From contig JABHIE010000020.1 of assembly GCA_018671175.1 (NCBI GenBank), forward strand, positions 57,115-121,114: a stretch of 64,000 nucleotides of DNA, in the 5' to 3' direction. The stretch is from Planctomycetota bacterium. GTDB taxonomy: Bacteria > Planctomycetota > UBA1135. Positions within the stretch are counted from its first letter, which is position 1. Each line of letters begins with the position of its first letter. A program made the position numbers and the translations under genes. Shown piece by piece: positions 8,427 through 18,482 of the stretch. The notes below the pieces were generated by a model that was not told the origin of the DNA, ran no database searches, and saw only the letters and a program-made list of their open reading frames with translations.

Positions 8427-9764
8427 ATGCCATCTAAGTCATTAAATCGCCGCTCATTCCTAACAACAACGGCCGCTGCAGCTTCAAGTTTACTAATCGG
8501 CCAATCCGCAAAAGCAAAAGGTCATTTTGTCCAGACACAAGACTCTGATGCTGCAACAGGTCTTGCAGCCGGTGATGTCGAGCTACGCGTCGCACTCGTC
8601 GGCTGCGGCGGTCGTGGCTCTGGCGCGGCCTATCAAGCACTCTCGACCTCTGGCAAAGTGCGCCTTGTCGCAATGGCCGATGCCTTTCCTGATCGCCTTG
8701 AGGGCACACATTCTTGGCTTAAAGAAGAGTACCCCGACAAGGTCGATGTGCCCGAAACCCGCCGTTTTACTGGCTTTGAGGCCTATCGCAAAGCCATCGA
8801 CTGCGATGTCGATGTCGTCGTTTTGGCGACACCGCCGGGCTTCCGACCGATTCATTTTGAATACGCCATCGACAGGGGTCGCCATGTCTTTATGGAAAAA
8901 CCCGTAGCCGTTGATGGCCCTGGTATCCGACGCGTATTGGCGGCTGCCGCTAAAGCCAAAGCAACCGGCCAAAAGGTCGGCGTGGGTCTCCAGAGGCATC
9001 ACCAAGACAACTACATTGAAACAGTGCGCCGTTTGCAGTCGGGTGCCATTGGCGACATCACTCTATTGCGTTGCTACTGGAACTCAGCAGGCGTGTGGGT
9101 GCGCGAACGAAAAGATGACTGGAATGAAATGCAGTATCAAATGCGTAATTGGTACTATTTTAATTGGCTTTGCGGCGATCATATCACCGAGCAGCACATC
9201 CATAATCTTGATGTTTGCAACTGGGTCATGGGCGGCTATCCCGTCCGTGCACAAGGTCAAGGTGGGCGCTTGATTCGCAACGGAAAAGATCACGGGCAGA
9301 TTTTTGATCACCACATGGTCGAATACACTTACGCCAATGGCACCAAAATGTTGTCGCAGTGTCGCCACATGCCTGACACGAAAAGCGAAGTCAACGAATA
9401 CGCGCACGGCACAGAGGGCCTCGCAAATATCGGTGGCGCGCATATCAAGGGCAACGATGGCAGTGATTGGTACTACGACAAGGAATACCAAAACCCTTAT
9501 CAAAAAGAGCATGATGATCTGTTTGCCGCCATCCGGTCGGGCGCTGCCTATTGCGAAGCTGACAATGGCGCATACAGCACGCTGACTTCCATCCTTGGCC
9601 GCATGGCGACCTATTCGGGCCTTGAAGTCAGCTGGGAACAGGCCCTCAACTCAGACCTTGACCTTTCCCCGGCCAACTATGACTGGGGTGCACCTCCGCC
9701 TGTACTTCCCGATGAAAGCGGTCGCTACCCCGTGCCAATTCCCGGCAAAACAAAGGCTTTTTAA
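8427..9764 (+). CDS. Gfo/Idh/MocA family oxidoreductase, Tat-exported
   Basis: 445 aa. The leader contains the twin-arginine signal NRRSFLTTTAAAASS, so the folded, NAD(P)-carrying protein is exported. The Rossmann motif VALVGCGGRGSG is near residue 55, and the family motif MEKPVAVD follows near residue 155. The C-terminal half has planctomycete-type features (RNWYYFNWLCGDHITEQHIHNLD). The probable reaction is oxidation of a sugar hydroxyl. Together with the DUF1080 gene upstream it forms a likely 3-keto-sugar pathway. TAGGAT lies 7 nt before the ATG. A second gene of the family is at 15814. Confidence 0.92.
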   Translation: MPSKSLNRRSFLTTTAAAASSLLIGQSAKAKGHFVQTQDSDAATGLAAGDVELRVALVGCGGRGSGAAYQALSTSGKVRLVAMADAFPDRLEGTHSWLKEEYPDKVDVPETRRFTGFEAYRKAIDCDVDVVVLATPPGFRPIHFEYAIDRGRHVFMEKPVAVDGPGIRRVLAAAAKAKATGQKVGVGLQRHHQDNYIETVRRLQSGAIGDITLLRCYWNSAGVWVRERKDDWNEMQYQMRNWYYFNWLCGDHITEQHIHNLDVCNWVMGGYPVRAQGQGGRLIRNGKDHGQIFDHHMVEYTYANGTKMLSQCRHMPDTKSEVNEYAHGTEGLANIGGAHIKGNDGSDWYYDKEYQNPYQKEHDDLFAAIRSGAAYCEADNGAYSTLTSILGRMATYSGLEVSWEQALNSDLDLSPANYDWGAPPPVLPDESGRYPVPIPGKTKAF

Positions 9765-9843
9765 CCCGACGGCGGCCAAATAGCATTACTGAGCATCAAA
9801 ACTCAGCGAGAAGCGTCTTTTTACCCTATATTAAGAAGACGCA

Positions 9844-12800
9844 ATGTTGCTTTCCCTAGTTTTACCCCTCCTTCTTGCGGCTTCTCAAAGCGGTAGCCCC
9901 ACTCACCTTGACCTGCCGACCGGGCTACCCAACTCGTTTTCTGTCCGCGCACGGATGTCAGGCGTGGTCGTCCATCTTGACCTGACTCGGCGCAGCCTCC
10001 GCGCGGATGGCTTCCTTGTGCAGACGAGCGCGGGGTTACTGGCCGCGGAAGACATCCCTGAACCTGTAACTTATTTTGGCTCTTTGCGTGGCATGCCCGA
10101 TGTGCAGATCATTGCATCTTTGCGACCCGAGGGTTTAACCGCTCGGATTCAGTTCCCAGAAAAGCGCGATTCTTGGTGGCGCATTACGCCAAATCAAAAG
10201 CGTGGTCAGGGTTGGCACTTCATTCAAGAAGAGGTCGCCGATTTTCCCGAAAGTTGTGGCAGCGAAACGATTGAAACCCCTGCTGGTGTGGCGACCATTA
10301 CACCCCCTGGCTTGCCGTCAAAATCGAGCGTCGGCGCGCCAACTGGCGGCAAGCATTTTGGTTCGCCCAACGGCGCCAACCGCTGGGTCGTCCGCGAAGC
10401 TCAAATCGCTTATGACGCTGACTTTTGTTACTACGAGCGCGAAGGCTCGACCATCGCCGGCACGATTGCGGGCGTCGAGCAGCAGCTCGCAGAAATGGAG
10501 CTTTGCTACGCGCAAGATGCGCAAATTACATATGAGCTCACTGCAATTGTGATTCGCGACCAACCGTATTACCCCACCTTCACGAGCGCGGGCGATGGGC
10601 TCACAAAGTTCTATCAAGAGTGGGACGCCAACCAAACGCACATCCCTCGGGATACGGCTTACTTTTTAACGGATTACTGCAACGATGGCATCGCAGGGCT
10701 TGCTTATCTCGGAACCCTTGGCGGATGGAGCTATGGCGAAACGGTTTGGGATCGCGGTCACAGCCCTGGCATCATGGCGCATGAAGTCGGCCACAACTGG
10801 GGCGCAGGCCATATCGATTGTTGGCCTTGGGGTGGTTCAGCCATGTGTGGCGCGTGGCTTTTACTCGGACCCGACACCAGCGATATCGCGCGCGCACGAG
10901 CAGATTGGCTCAATTTACCAATGCAGCCTGCTTACCCCATCGCCGCGCGGCCCTACGCCGACCCCGATTACGCCGAGACCGATTGCCTCTCGAGCGTTGC
11001 CATCGATGTACTTGCCAACGACCACGACGCCAACCTGCACCCCATTTCGATTGATAGCTTCGATACGAATTCCGGTTTTTACAACGGCAGCATCACGCTC
11101 TCGCCCGCCACCGGCCCATTTGGACGCGATGAGCTGATCTATACGCCCGACCCAACGCGCAATCAGAATTACGAGGACACCTTTTGGTACACCAATATCG
11201 ACGAGTCAGGCCTCACGCATGACACACCCGTTACGGTGACGGTGCGTTCTTACAATGTCGTCGCCCGTTGGCAATTTGATGAGGGCAGCGGCGCAAACTC
11301 AACCGACACGAGCGGCAAACAAAACGATGCTACCATCGGCCGCGTGCCGGTCTTTACGCAAATACCAAGCCCGGTCATTACGGCGTCGGCAACTGCTTAC
11401 TCGAGCACCTACCTCGCCGATAACTTACTCGACAACGACGCGCAAACCGAATACGCCTCTGATGAGCAAGGCCCGGTCAGTTTCTTCCTCACGACCGACC
11501 CCTATCACGGTACTTGGATAGAATTCGATTTTGGCGCGCCGGTCGATATTGACGGCTTTCGCCACTACGACCGTGCCGCTTCCATTGACAAGACCGCGGC
11601 TTCGCGTTTAATTTTCAGTCAAGATGCTACTTTTGATTCACAAGACCCAGTGGTTTTGATCTCGCACATTTCCAGCGATACTGGCGAGAATTACCCCTTT
11701 GAGCGGCAAACTGCGCGTTTTGTGCGCTGGGAAATTACTGAGGCGCTCGACTGGTACGGCTCTTACAGCCTAGGCGGAAAAGAAATTGCGTTTTTGCAAG
11801 AGCAGAATTACACCGTTTTACCCGCGCCGACAGTGACCGCTTCGACCGACTCTATTAACGGCTACCCATCCACGCAACTTTTCGACGGCGACAGCGCCAC
11901 GCAATTCATCGCACGCGGCTCGGGCGAAACGACCAACACTTACAGCCAAGTCACGACGCACGGAACATGGGTCGAAGCTGATTTTGGCCAAGTCGTTTCC
12001 ATCGATGCGATTTCATTCCTCGACCGCACAGCCAGTAATGCCTGGACTGGCCGCTCGCGCTTGACGCTAAGCCATGATGTTTATTTCAACTCCGGCGATG
12101 ATGAGGTCATCCTTGACCATTACGACCACGCTGTTGAAACGACTTATGATTTCCCGCCGATGAGCGGGCGTTATGTGCGCTGGGAAGTCATCGAAAAAGA
12201 AGACGCCTCGTCGTTCTCCAAACAGCTGGGCGGTTCAGAAATGACCTTCCTGGGTGACGGCTCTGCCTTCCCTGGCTTTGACTGGGTGAATAGCCCATCC
12301 GGCACTGCGGTCGCTTTTGACGGGTCGGGTGCTTCGGCGCGCAATCGCGCTCTGCAAGACAGTGTGTCGCAATCCGACGACCCCTGGAGTTTTTGCGTGC
12401 GCTACCTAATTAACCAAACCCCTGCCGATGGCACGCTCGTCGCGGGTCTGGGCTCGCCCGAAGCTTCGGTTTATGAAAACCGCTTCTTCCAAGGCACAGC
12501 TAGCGGGAATGTAGGCTTTGGCGATGTCGAAACTAGCCTGCCGTGGCGATTGGGAAGCTGGACATTGCTCACCATCACCTACGATGGCAAGCGAATACGG
12601 CTTTATGAAAACGGCCAGTTCATCGAGAAGTTCCCCATGCTCTTCCTAGAATCCGCGGCCACCGAAATGTGGCTTTGTGGGCTAACTCCATCGCAAAGTG
12701 AAAGCTTCTCCGGTGCTCTAGATGAAACTCAATTATGGGATTACAGACTAACTGATGCCCAAGTCCTTGGCGTTGCCTGGGGCGGTCAAGCCACGGGGCC

Positions 12801-13821
12801 GTCCCCGCAGAATGATGCTCGGACCCAACCAACGAACAGTCAATTAAGTTGGTCGCCGGGGTTCAATAACCCCACTCATCATGTCTACCTCGGCACAAGT
12901 CACGGCGCTGTTTCCGCCGCAACCCAAGCGTCACCTGAATATTTGGGCAGCGCGACTTCCCCCTCTTTTGACCCGGGGCTGCTGGGCGACTTAACCACCT
13001 ACTACTGGCGCATCGACGAAGAACACTCAGCTGGCACCTTGCCTGGAATGATTTGGGCCTTTGACACCGAGCGCAGTTGGTCAACCATCATTTACGATGG
13101 CTTTGAAGACGGTGGCGATAATGTCTCTCTTGATTTGCTTGATGGCGGGCTCGGATTTAATTACGAGTGGAACGCCAGCGGCTCAGGCTTCAAACACCGC
13201 ACCGGCTCGATTGGTGCATTACCCTCAAATGTGCCCCTTACCGAGGCCCCTGGCTATTTTGAAGCGCCGCAAAACCAAGTCAACAGCAACCGCGAAGCCA
13301 CGCGCATCTGGGATGGCCAATTAGTCGATGTCGATTTAGGTGGCGATGGCGTTTATTACATTTCCTTTGCTGTGAAATCTAGCGGGAATGGTTTGACTCC
13401 AACCGCCTTAGTTGGTTTAACGGGCAGCAACAATTCCGAATCTATCATGCTTGGCGTGCGCGACGGCATGTGGAGTGTCGAAGGCGCGGCCGGCTCAGGC
13501 GCAGGCTACAGCTTTGGGCGGAATACACCGTGGTTTGTTGTTGCACGACTGGATTGTCACGCGTCAGGTATTGAGCCCGACACGATTCGCTTTAAATTCT
13601 ATAACGCAACGAGCGATTCGGTGCACGCAAGTGACAGCCAGTTAAACGGCCAGGGCATTGGCGCAAACAACTGGACTGTCATCTCAACTGGCCAAAGCTC
13701 GATGCTGCACCCCACGCAACTCAAGATTGTTGCAGGCGCAGAATCGACTGCGTTTAGCTCGTTTGTGCAGATTGATGAGATTCGCATTGGTCGCAGTTGG
13801 ACGGATGTGACGGGGCTTTAA
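9844..13821 (+). CDS. Giant secreted metzincin metalloprotease with discoidin, LamG and FN3-like domains
   Basis: 1325 aa with a signal peptide (MLLSLVLPLLLAASQS). The zinc site HEVGHNWGAGH is at residues 313-323, the extended HExxHxxGxxH consensus of reprolysin-like metzincins. After it come a VLAND-type Ig/cadherin-like domain (~380-465), the first strand of a LamG/concanavalin domain (RWQFDEGSG, ~470), two F5/8C discoidin-like repeats (~503-654 and ~658-806; each has a HGTW(I/V)E(F/A)DFG and an RxVRWE strand), then the rest of the LamG domain (~810-985), an FN3-like domain (~1000-1075) and a C-terminal jelly-roll module. It probably degrades or binds extracellular protein or glycans. Its stop overlaps that of the convergent next gene. 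Confidence 0.88.
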   Translation: MLLSLVLPLLLAASQSGSPTHLDLPTGLPNSFSVRARMSGVVVHLDLTRRSLRADGFLVQTSAGLLAAEDIPEPVTYFGSLRGMPDVQIIASLRPEGLTARIQFPEKRDSWWRITPNQKRGQGWHFIQEEVADFPESCGSETIETPAGVATITPPGLPSKSSVGAPTGGKHFGSPNGANRWVVREAQIAYDADFCYYEREGSTIAGTIAGVEQQLAEMELCYAQDAQITYELTAIVIRDQPYYPTFTSAGDGLTKFYQEWDANQTHIPRDTAYFLTDYCNDGIAGLAYLGTLGGWSYGETVWDRGHSPGIMAHEVGHNWGAGHIDCWPWGGSAMCGAWLLLGPDTSDIARARADWLNLPMQPAYPIAARPYADPDYAETDCLSSVAIDVLANDHDANLHPISIDSFDTNSGFYNGSITLSPATGPFGRDELIYTPDPTRNQNYEDTFWYTNIDESGLTHDTPVTVTVRSYNVVARWQFDEGSGANSTDTSGKQNDATIGRVPVFTQIPSPVITASATAYSSTYLADNLLDNDAQTEYASDEQGPVSFFLTTDPYHGTWIEFDFGAPVDIDGFRHYDRAASIDKTAASRLIFSQDATFDSQDPVVLISHISSDTGENYPFERQTARFVRWEITEALDWYGSYSLGGKEIAFLQEQNYTVLPAPTVTASTDSINGYPSTQLFDGDSATQFIARGSGETTNTYSQVTTHGTWVEADFGQVVSIDAISFLDRTASNAWTGRSRLTLSHDVYFNSGDDEVILDHYDHAVETTYDFPPMSGRYVRWEVIEKEDASSFSKQLGGSEMTFLGDGSAFPGFDWVNSPSGTAVAFDGSGASARNRALQDSVSQSDDPWSFCVRYLINQTPADGTLVAGLGSPEASVYENRFFQGTASGNVGFGDVETSLPWRLGSWTLLTITYDGKRIRLYENGQFIEKFPMLFLESAATEMWLCGLTPSQSESFSGALDETQLWDYRLTDAQVLGVAWGGQATGPSPQNDARTQPTNSQLSWSPGFNNPTHHVYLGTSHGAVSAATQASPEYLGSATSPSFDPGLLGDLTTYYWRIDEEHSAGTLPGMIWAFDTERSWSTIIYDGFEDGGDNVSLDLLDGGLGFNYEWNASGSGFKHRTGSIGALPSNVPLTEAPGYFEAPQNQVNSNREATRIWDGQLVDVDLGGDGVYYISFAVKSSGNGLTPTALVGLTGSNNSESIMLGVRDGMWSVEGAAGSGAGYSFGRNTPWFVVARLDCHASGIEPDTIRFKFYNATSDSVHASDSQLNGQGIGANNWTVISTGQSSMLHPTQLKIVAGAESTAFSSFVQIDEIRIGRSWTDVTGL

Positions 13822-15188
13822 GGCCCAAGCGATAAGTACACGGGTAAAGTTTCACTGAAAAAGGAGACATCCTCATACCTGCAAAGAGCTGGCCTAGTAG
13901 GGTCTGTGACATCTTCAACTCGAATAACCATTTCATCCAAATCATGAAGCCATGGGGCATAAACTACTCCAGATTCTGGAATGGGAAGAGCCGGAAATTG
14001 CCGCCAATACGGGACATCGTTGGGCTTTAGCATCACGACCTGTAAATCTGAGCCAGGAGTGTAGTCTTTAAAAATAATTGTTGGCCTAGATTGCCGCTCG
14101 GGAATTTCGAGCACTAAAGGATTAAACTCAAAAGAGTGAGGTTTTAGATCTGACATCAAGAATGGAAAAAAGCCGTATTCCTGACTTCCTTGAACTTCAA
14201 ATGCGCACCTCTCGGCTTTGGGGAGAACAAACCTAAGCATGCCGGACGAGCCTAATTCCTCTCCCGAAATCCGAATGGATCGATACAGAATTCCATGCTC
14301 TTCTGCAGCTATCATTCCGTGGCTTCGGTCCTCTATTCCCCAACCAAGGTCCCCTCCGTTTGGGGGAATGGCTACCATCAATACAGGGCGTAAGTTTGAA
14401 TAGTTTTCTTTGTTAGCCGTTTGCACTTTGACAAAAACCTCTTGCCGTTTTATCAAGGATAATTCAACTTTTTTCGTTTCGCCAGGCAATATAACAACCT
14501 CTAAGAATTGCCCGCCATACTCTGGGTGAAAGACACTAAGGATGGCGGTTCCAGGTTTCAGCCTACCCATATTCCTCCTCTTTACCCATTGTTTTGAATA
14601 ATCATCACCCAATAACCGTGCAAGTCGAACTGGAACGGATCCATTCCCGCCTTGGAGTTGATCCAACAAAGTGGGTTCTTGTATTAGCGTTGACTGCCAA
14701 TCACTGGCAGTTAATAGAATCACGCTTATATCCGCATCTGTAATCTCATCCCCAGAAGCACTGTCGAAACAATGGACCTGGCAACTAGAATAAAGTGGCA
14801 ATCTCACAACCAGATTCGCATCAGGCTTTGCGTCGGACAGGGAGACCTCTGAATAGGAGGCAATCCCGTCTTCTAAAATGAAGCCCCAACTCTTTCCTTT
14901 AGAAAAAGTTGCTTGTGAAATTTGCTCATCACAACTATACCTATTGCCTTCATTAGAAATCAGTTCAACCTGTCCTGATGGAATTATTTCTCCACTAACT
15001 TTATCTCTGAACGAAAACAAATAGGAATCCTGACGCTGAACCACATCCGTTTCTTGATATGGCGCTGCAGGCGGCACGACTGACTGAGGCCTCAACATGT
15101 TTGCTGAGTGAGGCTCAGTTTTTCCTAAGATTATCCAAGCAAGGCCTATCACCAACAGTGCCAATAACAATGCGTGCTGCCGTTTCAT
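13818..15188 (-). CDS. Unknown exported or membrane-anchored protein
   Basis: 456 aa with one N-terminal hydrophobic segment (HALLLALLVIGLAWIILG) that acts as an anchor or uncleaved signal. The rest appears beta-rich, without recognisable catalytic motifs; the segment FSFRDKVSGEIIPSGQVELIS resembles a carboxypeptidase-regulatory-like Ig domain. The gene is visibly AT-richer than its neighbours. Its ATG overlaps the stop of the upstream gene as TAATG, so the two are probably translated together. Its stop shares four bases (TTAA) with the stop of the convergent protease gene. Function unknown. Confidence 0.7.
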   Translation of the reverse strand: MKRQHALLLALLVIGLAWIILGKTEPHSANMLRPQSVVPPAAPYQETDVVQRQDSYLFSFRDKVSGEIIPSGQVELISNEGNRYSCDEQISQATFSKGKSWGFILEDGIASYSEVSLSDAKPDANLVVRLPLYSSCQVHCFDSASGDEITDADISVILLTASDWQSTLIQEPTLLDQLQGGNGSVPVRLARLLGDDYSKQWVKRRNMGRLKPGTAILSVFHPEYGGQFLEVVILPGETKKVELSLIKRQEVFVKVQTANKENYSNLRPVLMVAIPPNGGDLGWGIEDRSHGMIAAEEHGILYRSIRISGEELGSSGMLRFVLPKAERCAFEVQGSQEYGFFPFLMSDLKPHSFEFNPLVLEIPERQSRPTIIFKDYTPGSDLQVVMLKPNDVPYWRQFPALPIPESGVVYAPWLHDLDEMVIRVEDVTDPTRPALCRYEDVSFFSETLPVYLSLGP

Positions 15189-15637
15189 TAGTTCACTCCG
15201 CTACAGCCGACCCTGGTACTCCCACGGAACCCAGAAAACCGTTCTGCGGCTCTGGGACGCCACCAAACCCGCTCATGGCGACCTCCATGGCCACCCTTGA
15301 CGCCACCGTTGGCGCCATTGCCGCCACAGCCTCCGAAGCCACCGTCTTCACCGGAGTCTCCCTCGAACCCTGTCTCACCGGGGAGAGTATTCATTCCATC
15401 TGAACCGTCACTTCCATCTTGCCCAATTAGGATTTCGCCATCCCAGGGGGTCAAGTCACCAATGTTGGGCGGATTGGACCCAACGACAGCAATAGCGTGA
15501 CTTCCAAAGCCATGTTGAGACAATAATTCGCCAAGCAGTACAATAGAAAACACTAGAACATAGGTTTTCAAGGTTTTCAAGGTTTTCAAAGTCGAAGCGC
15601 ATTTTAGCTGTGCGATTCCCGTTAAGAGAATAAACAT
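15188..15637 (-). CDS. Small Gly-rich, collagen-like exported protein
   Basis: 149 aa with an N-terminal hydrophobic segment (YVLVFSIVLLGELL) and then a Gly/Asp/Asn-rich low-complexity tail (GQDGSDGSDGMN, GFGGCGGNGANGG). A 9-bp sequence repeated three times encodes LKTLKTLKT before the hydrophobic segment. The last ~30 residues of this frame (HERVWWRPRAAERF) lose the Gly-rich character, while a second frame over the same bases continues it (SGFGGVPEPQNGFLGSVGVP), so a frameshift near 15280 is possible. Against that, the stop of the present frame overlaps the next start as TAATG. Function unknown. Confidence 0.55.
   Translation of the reverse strand: MFILLTGIAQLKCASTLKTLKTLKTYVLVFSIVLLGELLSQHGFGSHAIAVVGSNPPNIGDLTPWDGEILIGQDGSDGSDGMNTLPGETGFEGDSGEDGGFGGCGGNGANGGVKGGHGGRHERVWWRPRAAERFSGFRGSTRVGCSGVN
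15562..15588. repeat. Three perfect tandem copies of a 9-bp unit
   Basis: AGGTTTTCA occurs at 15562-15570, 15571-15579 and 15580-15588 with no mismatch. It is in frame with the minus-strand gene and encodes LKT repeats, so copy-number change by slippage would keep the frame. Confidence 0.9.
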
Positions 15638-15813
15638 ATTTCAAACGCTTATTGCACCTCTTCCTTTAAGAGGGAAAAGCAGCCTTTCGGGACAAGTGTT
15701 TTCCCTTTTCTTGGTTTTTGACGAAATGGGTAAATATCTCGCCAAGAGAAAGCAGGAAATGGGTTTATTGCGCACACCTATAGCGAACTCAACCCAAGCA
15801 AGTAGGATAGGGC

Positions 15814-17106
15814 GTGCCCAAATCCCCACTGAACCGCCGCGATTTTCTTAAGAAATCATCCGCAACTGCCGCAGGAATTCCACTCCTCGGATCATCACTT
15901 TTACGAGCCGCAACTGCACCTGGCTCGGATCAACTCAAAGTTGGTTTAATCGGCTGCGGAGGTCGCGGAACCGGCGCAGCGATGCAGGCCATCCAAGCTG
16001 ACCCGGGCGTGGTGTTTTTTGCCGCCGCTGATGCATTTGCCGACCGCATGGAAAACAGTTTGCGTGCCATCCAAGAGCACTGTGAAGACGAGCAAATGCA
16101 CGAGCAGATGAGCATCCCTGCCGAGCGGCGCTTTGTGGGTTTAGATGCTTACAAAAAGGTGATTGAGTTGTGCGATGTGGTTTTGCTGACCACCCCGCCT
16201 GGGTTTCGGCCGCAGCATTTGCGCGCCGCGATTGAAGCTGGTTGTCATGTCTTTTGCGAAAAACCTGTCGCCACTGACGCACCTGGCGTCCGCTCAGTTT
16301 TAGAAACAGCTCGCATGGCACGAGAGAAAAATCTGAGTATTGCATCTGGCTTTTGCTGGCGTGCACATCTAGGCAAACGCGCGGCTTATAAGCACATTCA
16401 TTCAGGCGGAATTGGCGATGTGCGCCACATTTGGGCGAGTTATCTCACGGGCGGGGTTTGGCATAAAGAACCCAAACCCGACTGGTCGGCGATGACGCAG
16501 CAAGTGCGCAATTGGTATTACTACACTTGGCTGGGCGGCGATCATATTGTTGAGCAGGCCATCCATAGCATCGACAAAATCTTGTGGGCGATGCAAGACA
16601 AGCCGCCGCTTTATGCCATCGGGGTCGGCGGGCGCGCGCAACGCACAGACGCAAAATACGGAAACATCTGGGATCACTTTTCAGTGCTCTATGAATTTGA
16701 GGGTGGCACACAGGGGCACTTGATGACGCGTCAGCAAAATCAATGCCACGGCGAAAATCTCGATCGGGTACATGGCTCTAAGGGCACTATGATGATTGAT
16801 GCGTGGGCGGGTGATTTTCATGTCGAACACGGTGATGATTGGCGCTACGACGGAGCAAGCAACAACATGTACCAAACCGAGCACGATGAGTTGTTCGCCG
16901 GAATTCGATCGGGTAATCATGTATTCCAGGCCGAAGACATGGCGCACACCACACTCATGGCTATCATGGGTCGCATGGCCTGCTACACGGGCCGCAAAGT
17001 AACTTGGCAAGATGCGCTCAACGATGAAACGCAACTCGTGCCCAATCAATTTACTTTTGATACCACGCCACCCGATCGCCGCTTCCCGATTCCAGGTCAG
17101 GCTTAA
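15814..17106 (+). CDS. Gfo/Idh/MocA family oxidoreductase, Tat-exported
   Basis: 430 aa, with twin-arginine leader NRRDFLKKSSATAAG. The Rossmann motif VGLIGCGGRGTG is near residue 45 and the CEKPVATD motif near 150. The catalytic-half signature RNWYYYTWLGGDHIVEQAIHS is nearly the same as in the oxidoreductase at 8427, so the two are paralogues. An NAD(P)-dependent sugar oxidation in the periplasm is likely. The start is GTG at 15814, preceded by TAGGAT five bases away. Its stop overlaps the next start as TAATG, linking it to the peptidase gene. Confidence 0.9.
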   Translation: MPKSPLNRRDFLKKSSATAAGIPLLGSSLLRAATAPGSDQLKVGLIGCGGRGTGAAMQAIQADPGVVFFAAADAFADRMENSLRAIQEHCEDEQMHEQMSIPAERRFVGLDAYKKVIELCDVVLLTTPPGFRPQHLRAAIEAGCHVFCEKPVATDAPGVRSVLETARMAREKNLSIASGFCWRAHLGKRAAYKHIHSGGIGDVRHIWASYLTGGVWHKEPKPDWSAMTQQVRNWYYYTWLGGDHIVEQAIHSIDKILWAMQDKPPLYAIGVGGRAQRTDAKYGNIWDHFSVLYEFEGGTQGHLMTRQQNQCHGENLDRVHGSKGTMMIDAWAGDFHVEHGDDWRYDGASNNMYQTEHDELFAGIRSGNHVFQAEDMAHTTLMAIMGRMACYTGRKVTWQDALNDETQLVPNQFTFDTTPPDRRFPIPGQA

Positions 17107-18449
17107 TGGGCGGTTTGTTTATTACGGCGCTACTTCTTCTAGCGCAGTCGGGTGGTTCGGGGCAACTTGCCTCACCAAGTGATTTCGATTTGGCACCGCC
17201 GCCGATTGCAGTCGATGACTTGATTGGCGTGCCGATTGATATCCAAAACCTTGAAGCGTCGATGGTTTTTGATTTTGAAACACGCGAGATTCAAGTTGAT
17301 GCTTTAATGACTTTTATGGTGGGTAGCGAGGGCGGCTTCCCTGTTTTTGACTTGCGGCAAACTATTGATTTTGCAGAATTAGATGGGGCCCCGATTGACC
17401 CAGCGATGATGCAAAGCCACCTAATCAGCAAGCAAACAGGGTCTTTGCGCATTTTAGAGCGTGATTTGACTTCTGGTGTTGCACACACTCTTAGGTTGAA
17501 ATATGAAATCGACAAGCCCAACGCACCAAGTGCACGGGGGGCTGTCTTGCGCAAAAGTGGTTTGTTCTGGGACATCGGCTTGAGCGATTTAAACCCAGGC
17601 CGATACCTTGAGCAGTGGTTTCCGGCCAACTTAATTTATGACCAACACCCATTCACGCTTGAGCTGAAAATGCACGGGGCAGACGCCGAGCATATTTTAG
17701 TAAGCAACGCCGCCGTGACTGAGCTGGCGCACCATCAATGGCGACTGCAATTCCCTGCGCACATGACCGCGCTCTCGCCCATGATTGTGCTGACGCCACT
17801 GGCAGATGTTACGCAAATTGTCGATGAGCTTGATTTGGGTAAAAACGGAATCATTCAGATCAAAATCGTCAAGCACAAGCCGGTTACGCAGTCGCTCAAG
17901 GCGGCGATGAAAAGCGCGAAAGATTCGTTAAAGCGTTTTTCAAGCACAATGGGGCCGTGGCCTCACGGAGACCGCTGCATCATTTATATGCGTAATAGCG
18001 GCAGCTCCATGGAATACGACGGCGCGACGACATCGTCGTCAGGCGCTCTGAATCATGAGCTATTTCATAGTTGGTTTGGGCGTGGCGTAAAGCCTGCGAG
18101 TCAAAACGATGGCTGGTTTGACGAAGCCTGGGATGTCTATTTTGCCGACCTCAAAGCAAAGAGCAATAAGGTCTATAGCAAAAAAGATAAACCCGTCACT
18201 CTTTGCTCAAGTGACCCCTGGAATCGCATGACATCAAGACTCTCTTATTCGCGTGGCTCAAAACTTTTTGCATCGATTGCCAAAAAGGTCGGGAACAAAA
18301 AACTCGAAAAAGCGATGGCGGCCTTTTTTATTGCCAACAATATGCGACCGACATCAACCGCTACTCTTGAGCAACACCTAATTGAAGCGCTTGGCGAAAA
18401 GGCAGTCGCGCCACTCTTCCGCATGTTTGTTTACGGCATTGCAGATTAG
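17106..18449 (+). CDS. Exported M1-like (gluzincin) metallopeptidase
   Basis: 447 aa with a short signal peptide (MGGLFITALLLLAQSGGSG). The zinc site HELFHSW has H317, E318 and H321, and the third ligand is E340 in WFDEAWDVYF, 19 residues after the second His, as in family M1. The N-terminal ~230 residues look like the beta-rich saddle domain of M1 enzymes. There is no clear GxMEN motif, although SSMEYDGATT (near 303) could be its counterpart. It is shorter than classical M1 enzymes because the large C-terminal helical domain is missing. It is translationally coupled to the upstream oxidoreductase. Confidence 0.78.
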   Translation: MGGLFITALLLLAQSGGSGQLASPSDFDLAPPPIAVDDLIGVPIDIQNLEASMVFDFETREIQVDALMTFMVGSEGGFPVFDLRQTIDFAELDGAPIDPAMMQSHLISKQTGSLRILERDLTSGVAHTLRLKYEIDKPNAPSARGAVLRKSGLFWDIGLSDLNPGRYLEQWFPANLIYDQHPFTLELKMHGADAEHILVSNAAVTELAHHQWRLQFPAHMTALSPMIVLTPLADVTQIVDELDLGKNGIIQIKIVKHKPVTQSLKAAMKSAKDSLKRFSSTMGPWPHGDRCIIYMRNSGSSMEYDGATTSSSGALNHELFHSWFGRGVKPASQNDGWFDEAWDVYFADLKAKSNKVYSKKDKPVTLCSSDPWNRMTSRLSYSRGSKLFASIAKKVGNKKLEKAMAAFFIANNMRPTSTATLEQHLIEALGEKAVAPLFRMFVYGIAD

Positions 18450-18482
18450 CGCAAGCCGTCTGTCGGCAATGAAACCGCACGC

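Noticed and set aside
9789..9806. Possible terminator after the Gfo/Idh gene (CTGAG/CTCAG)
   Set aside because: Only a 5-bp stem with an 8-nt loop and no T tract; too weak to list.
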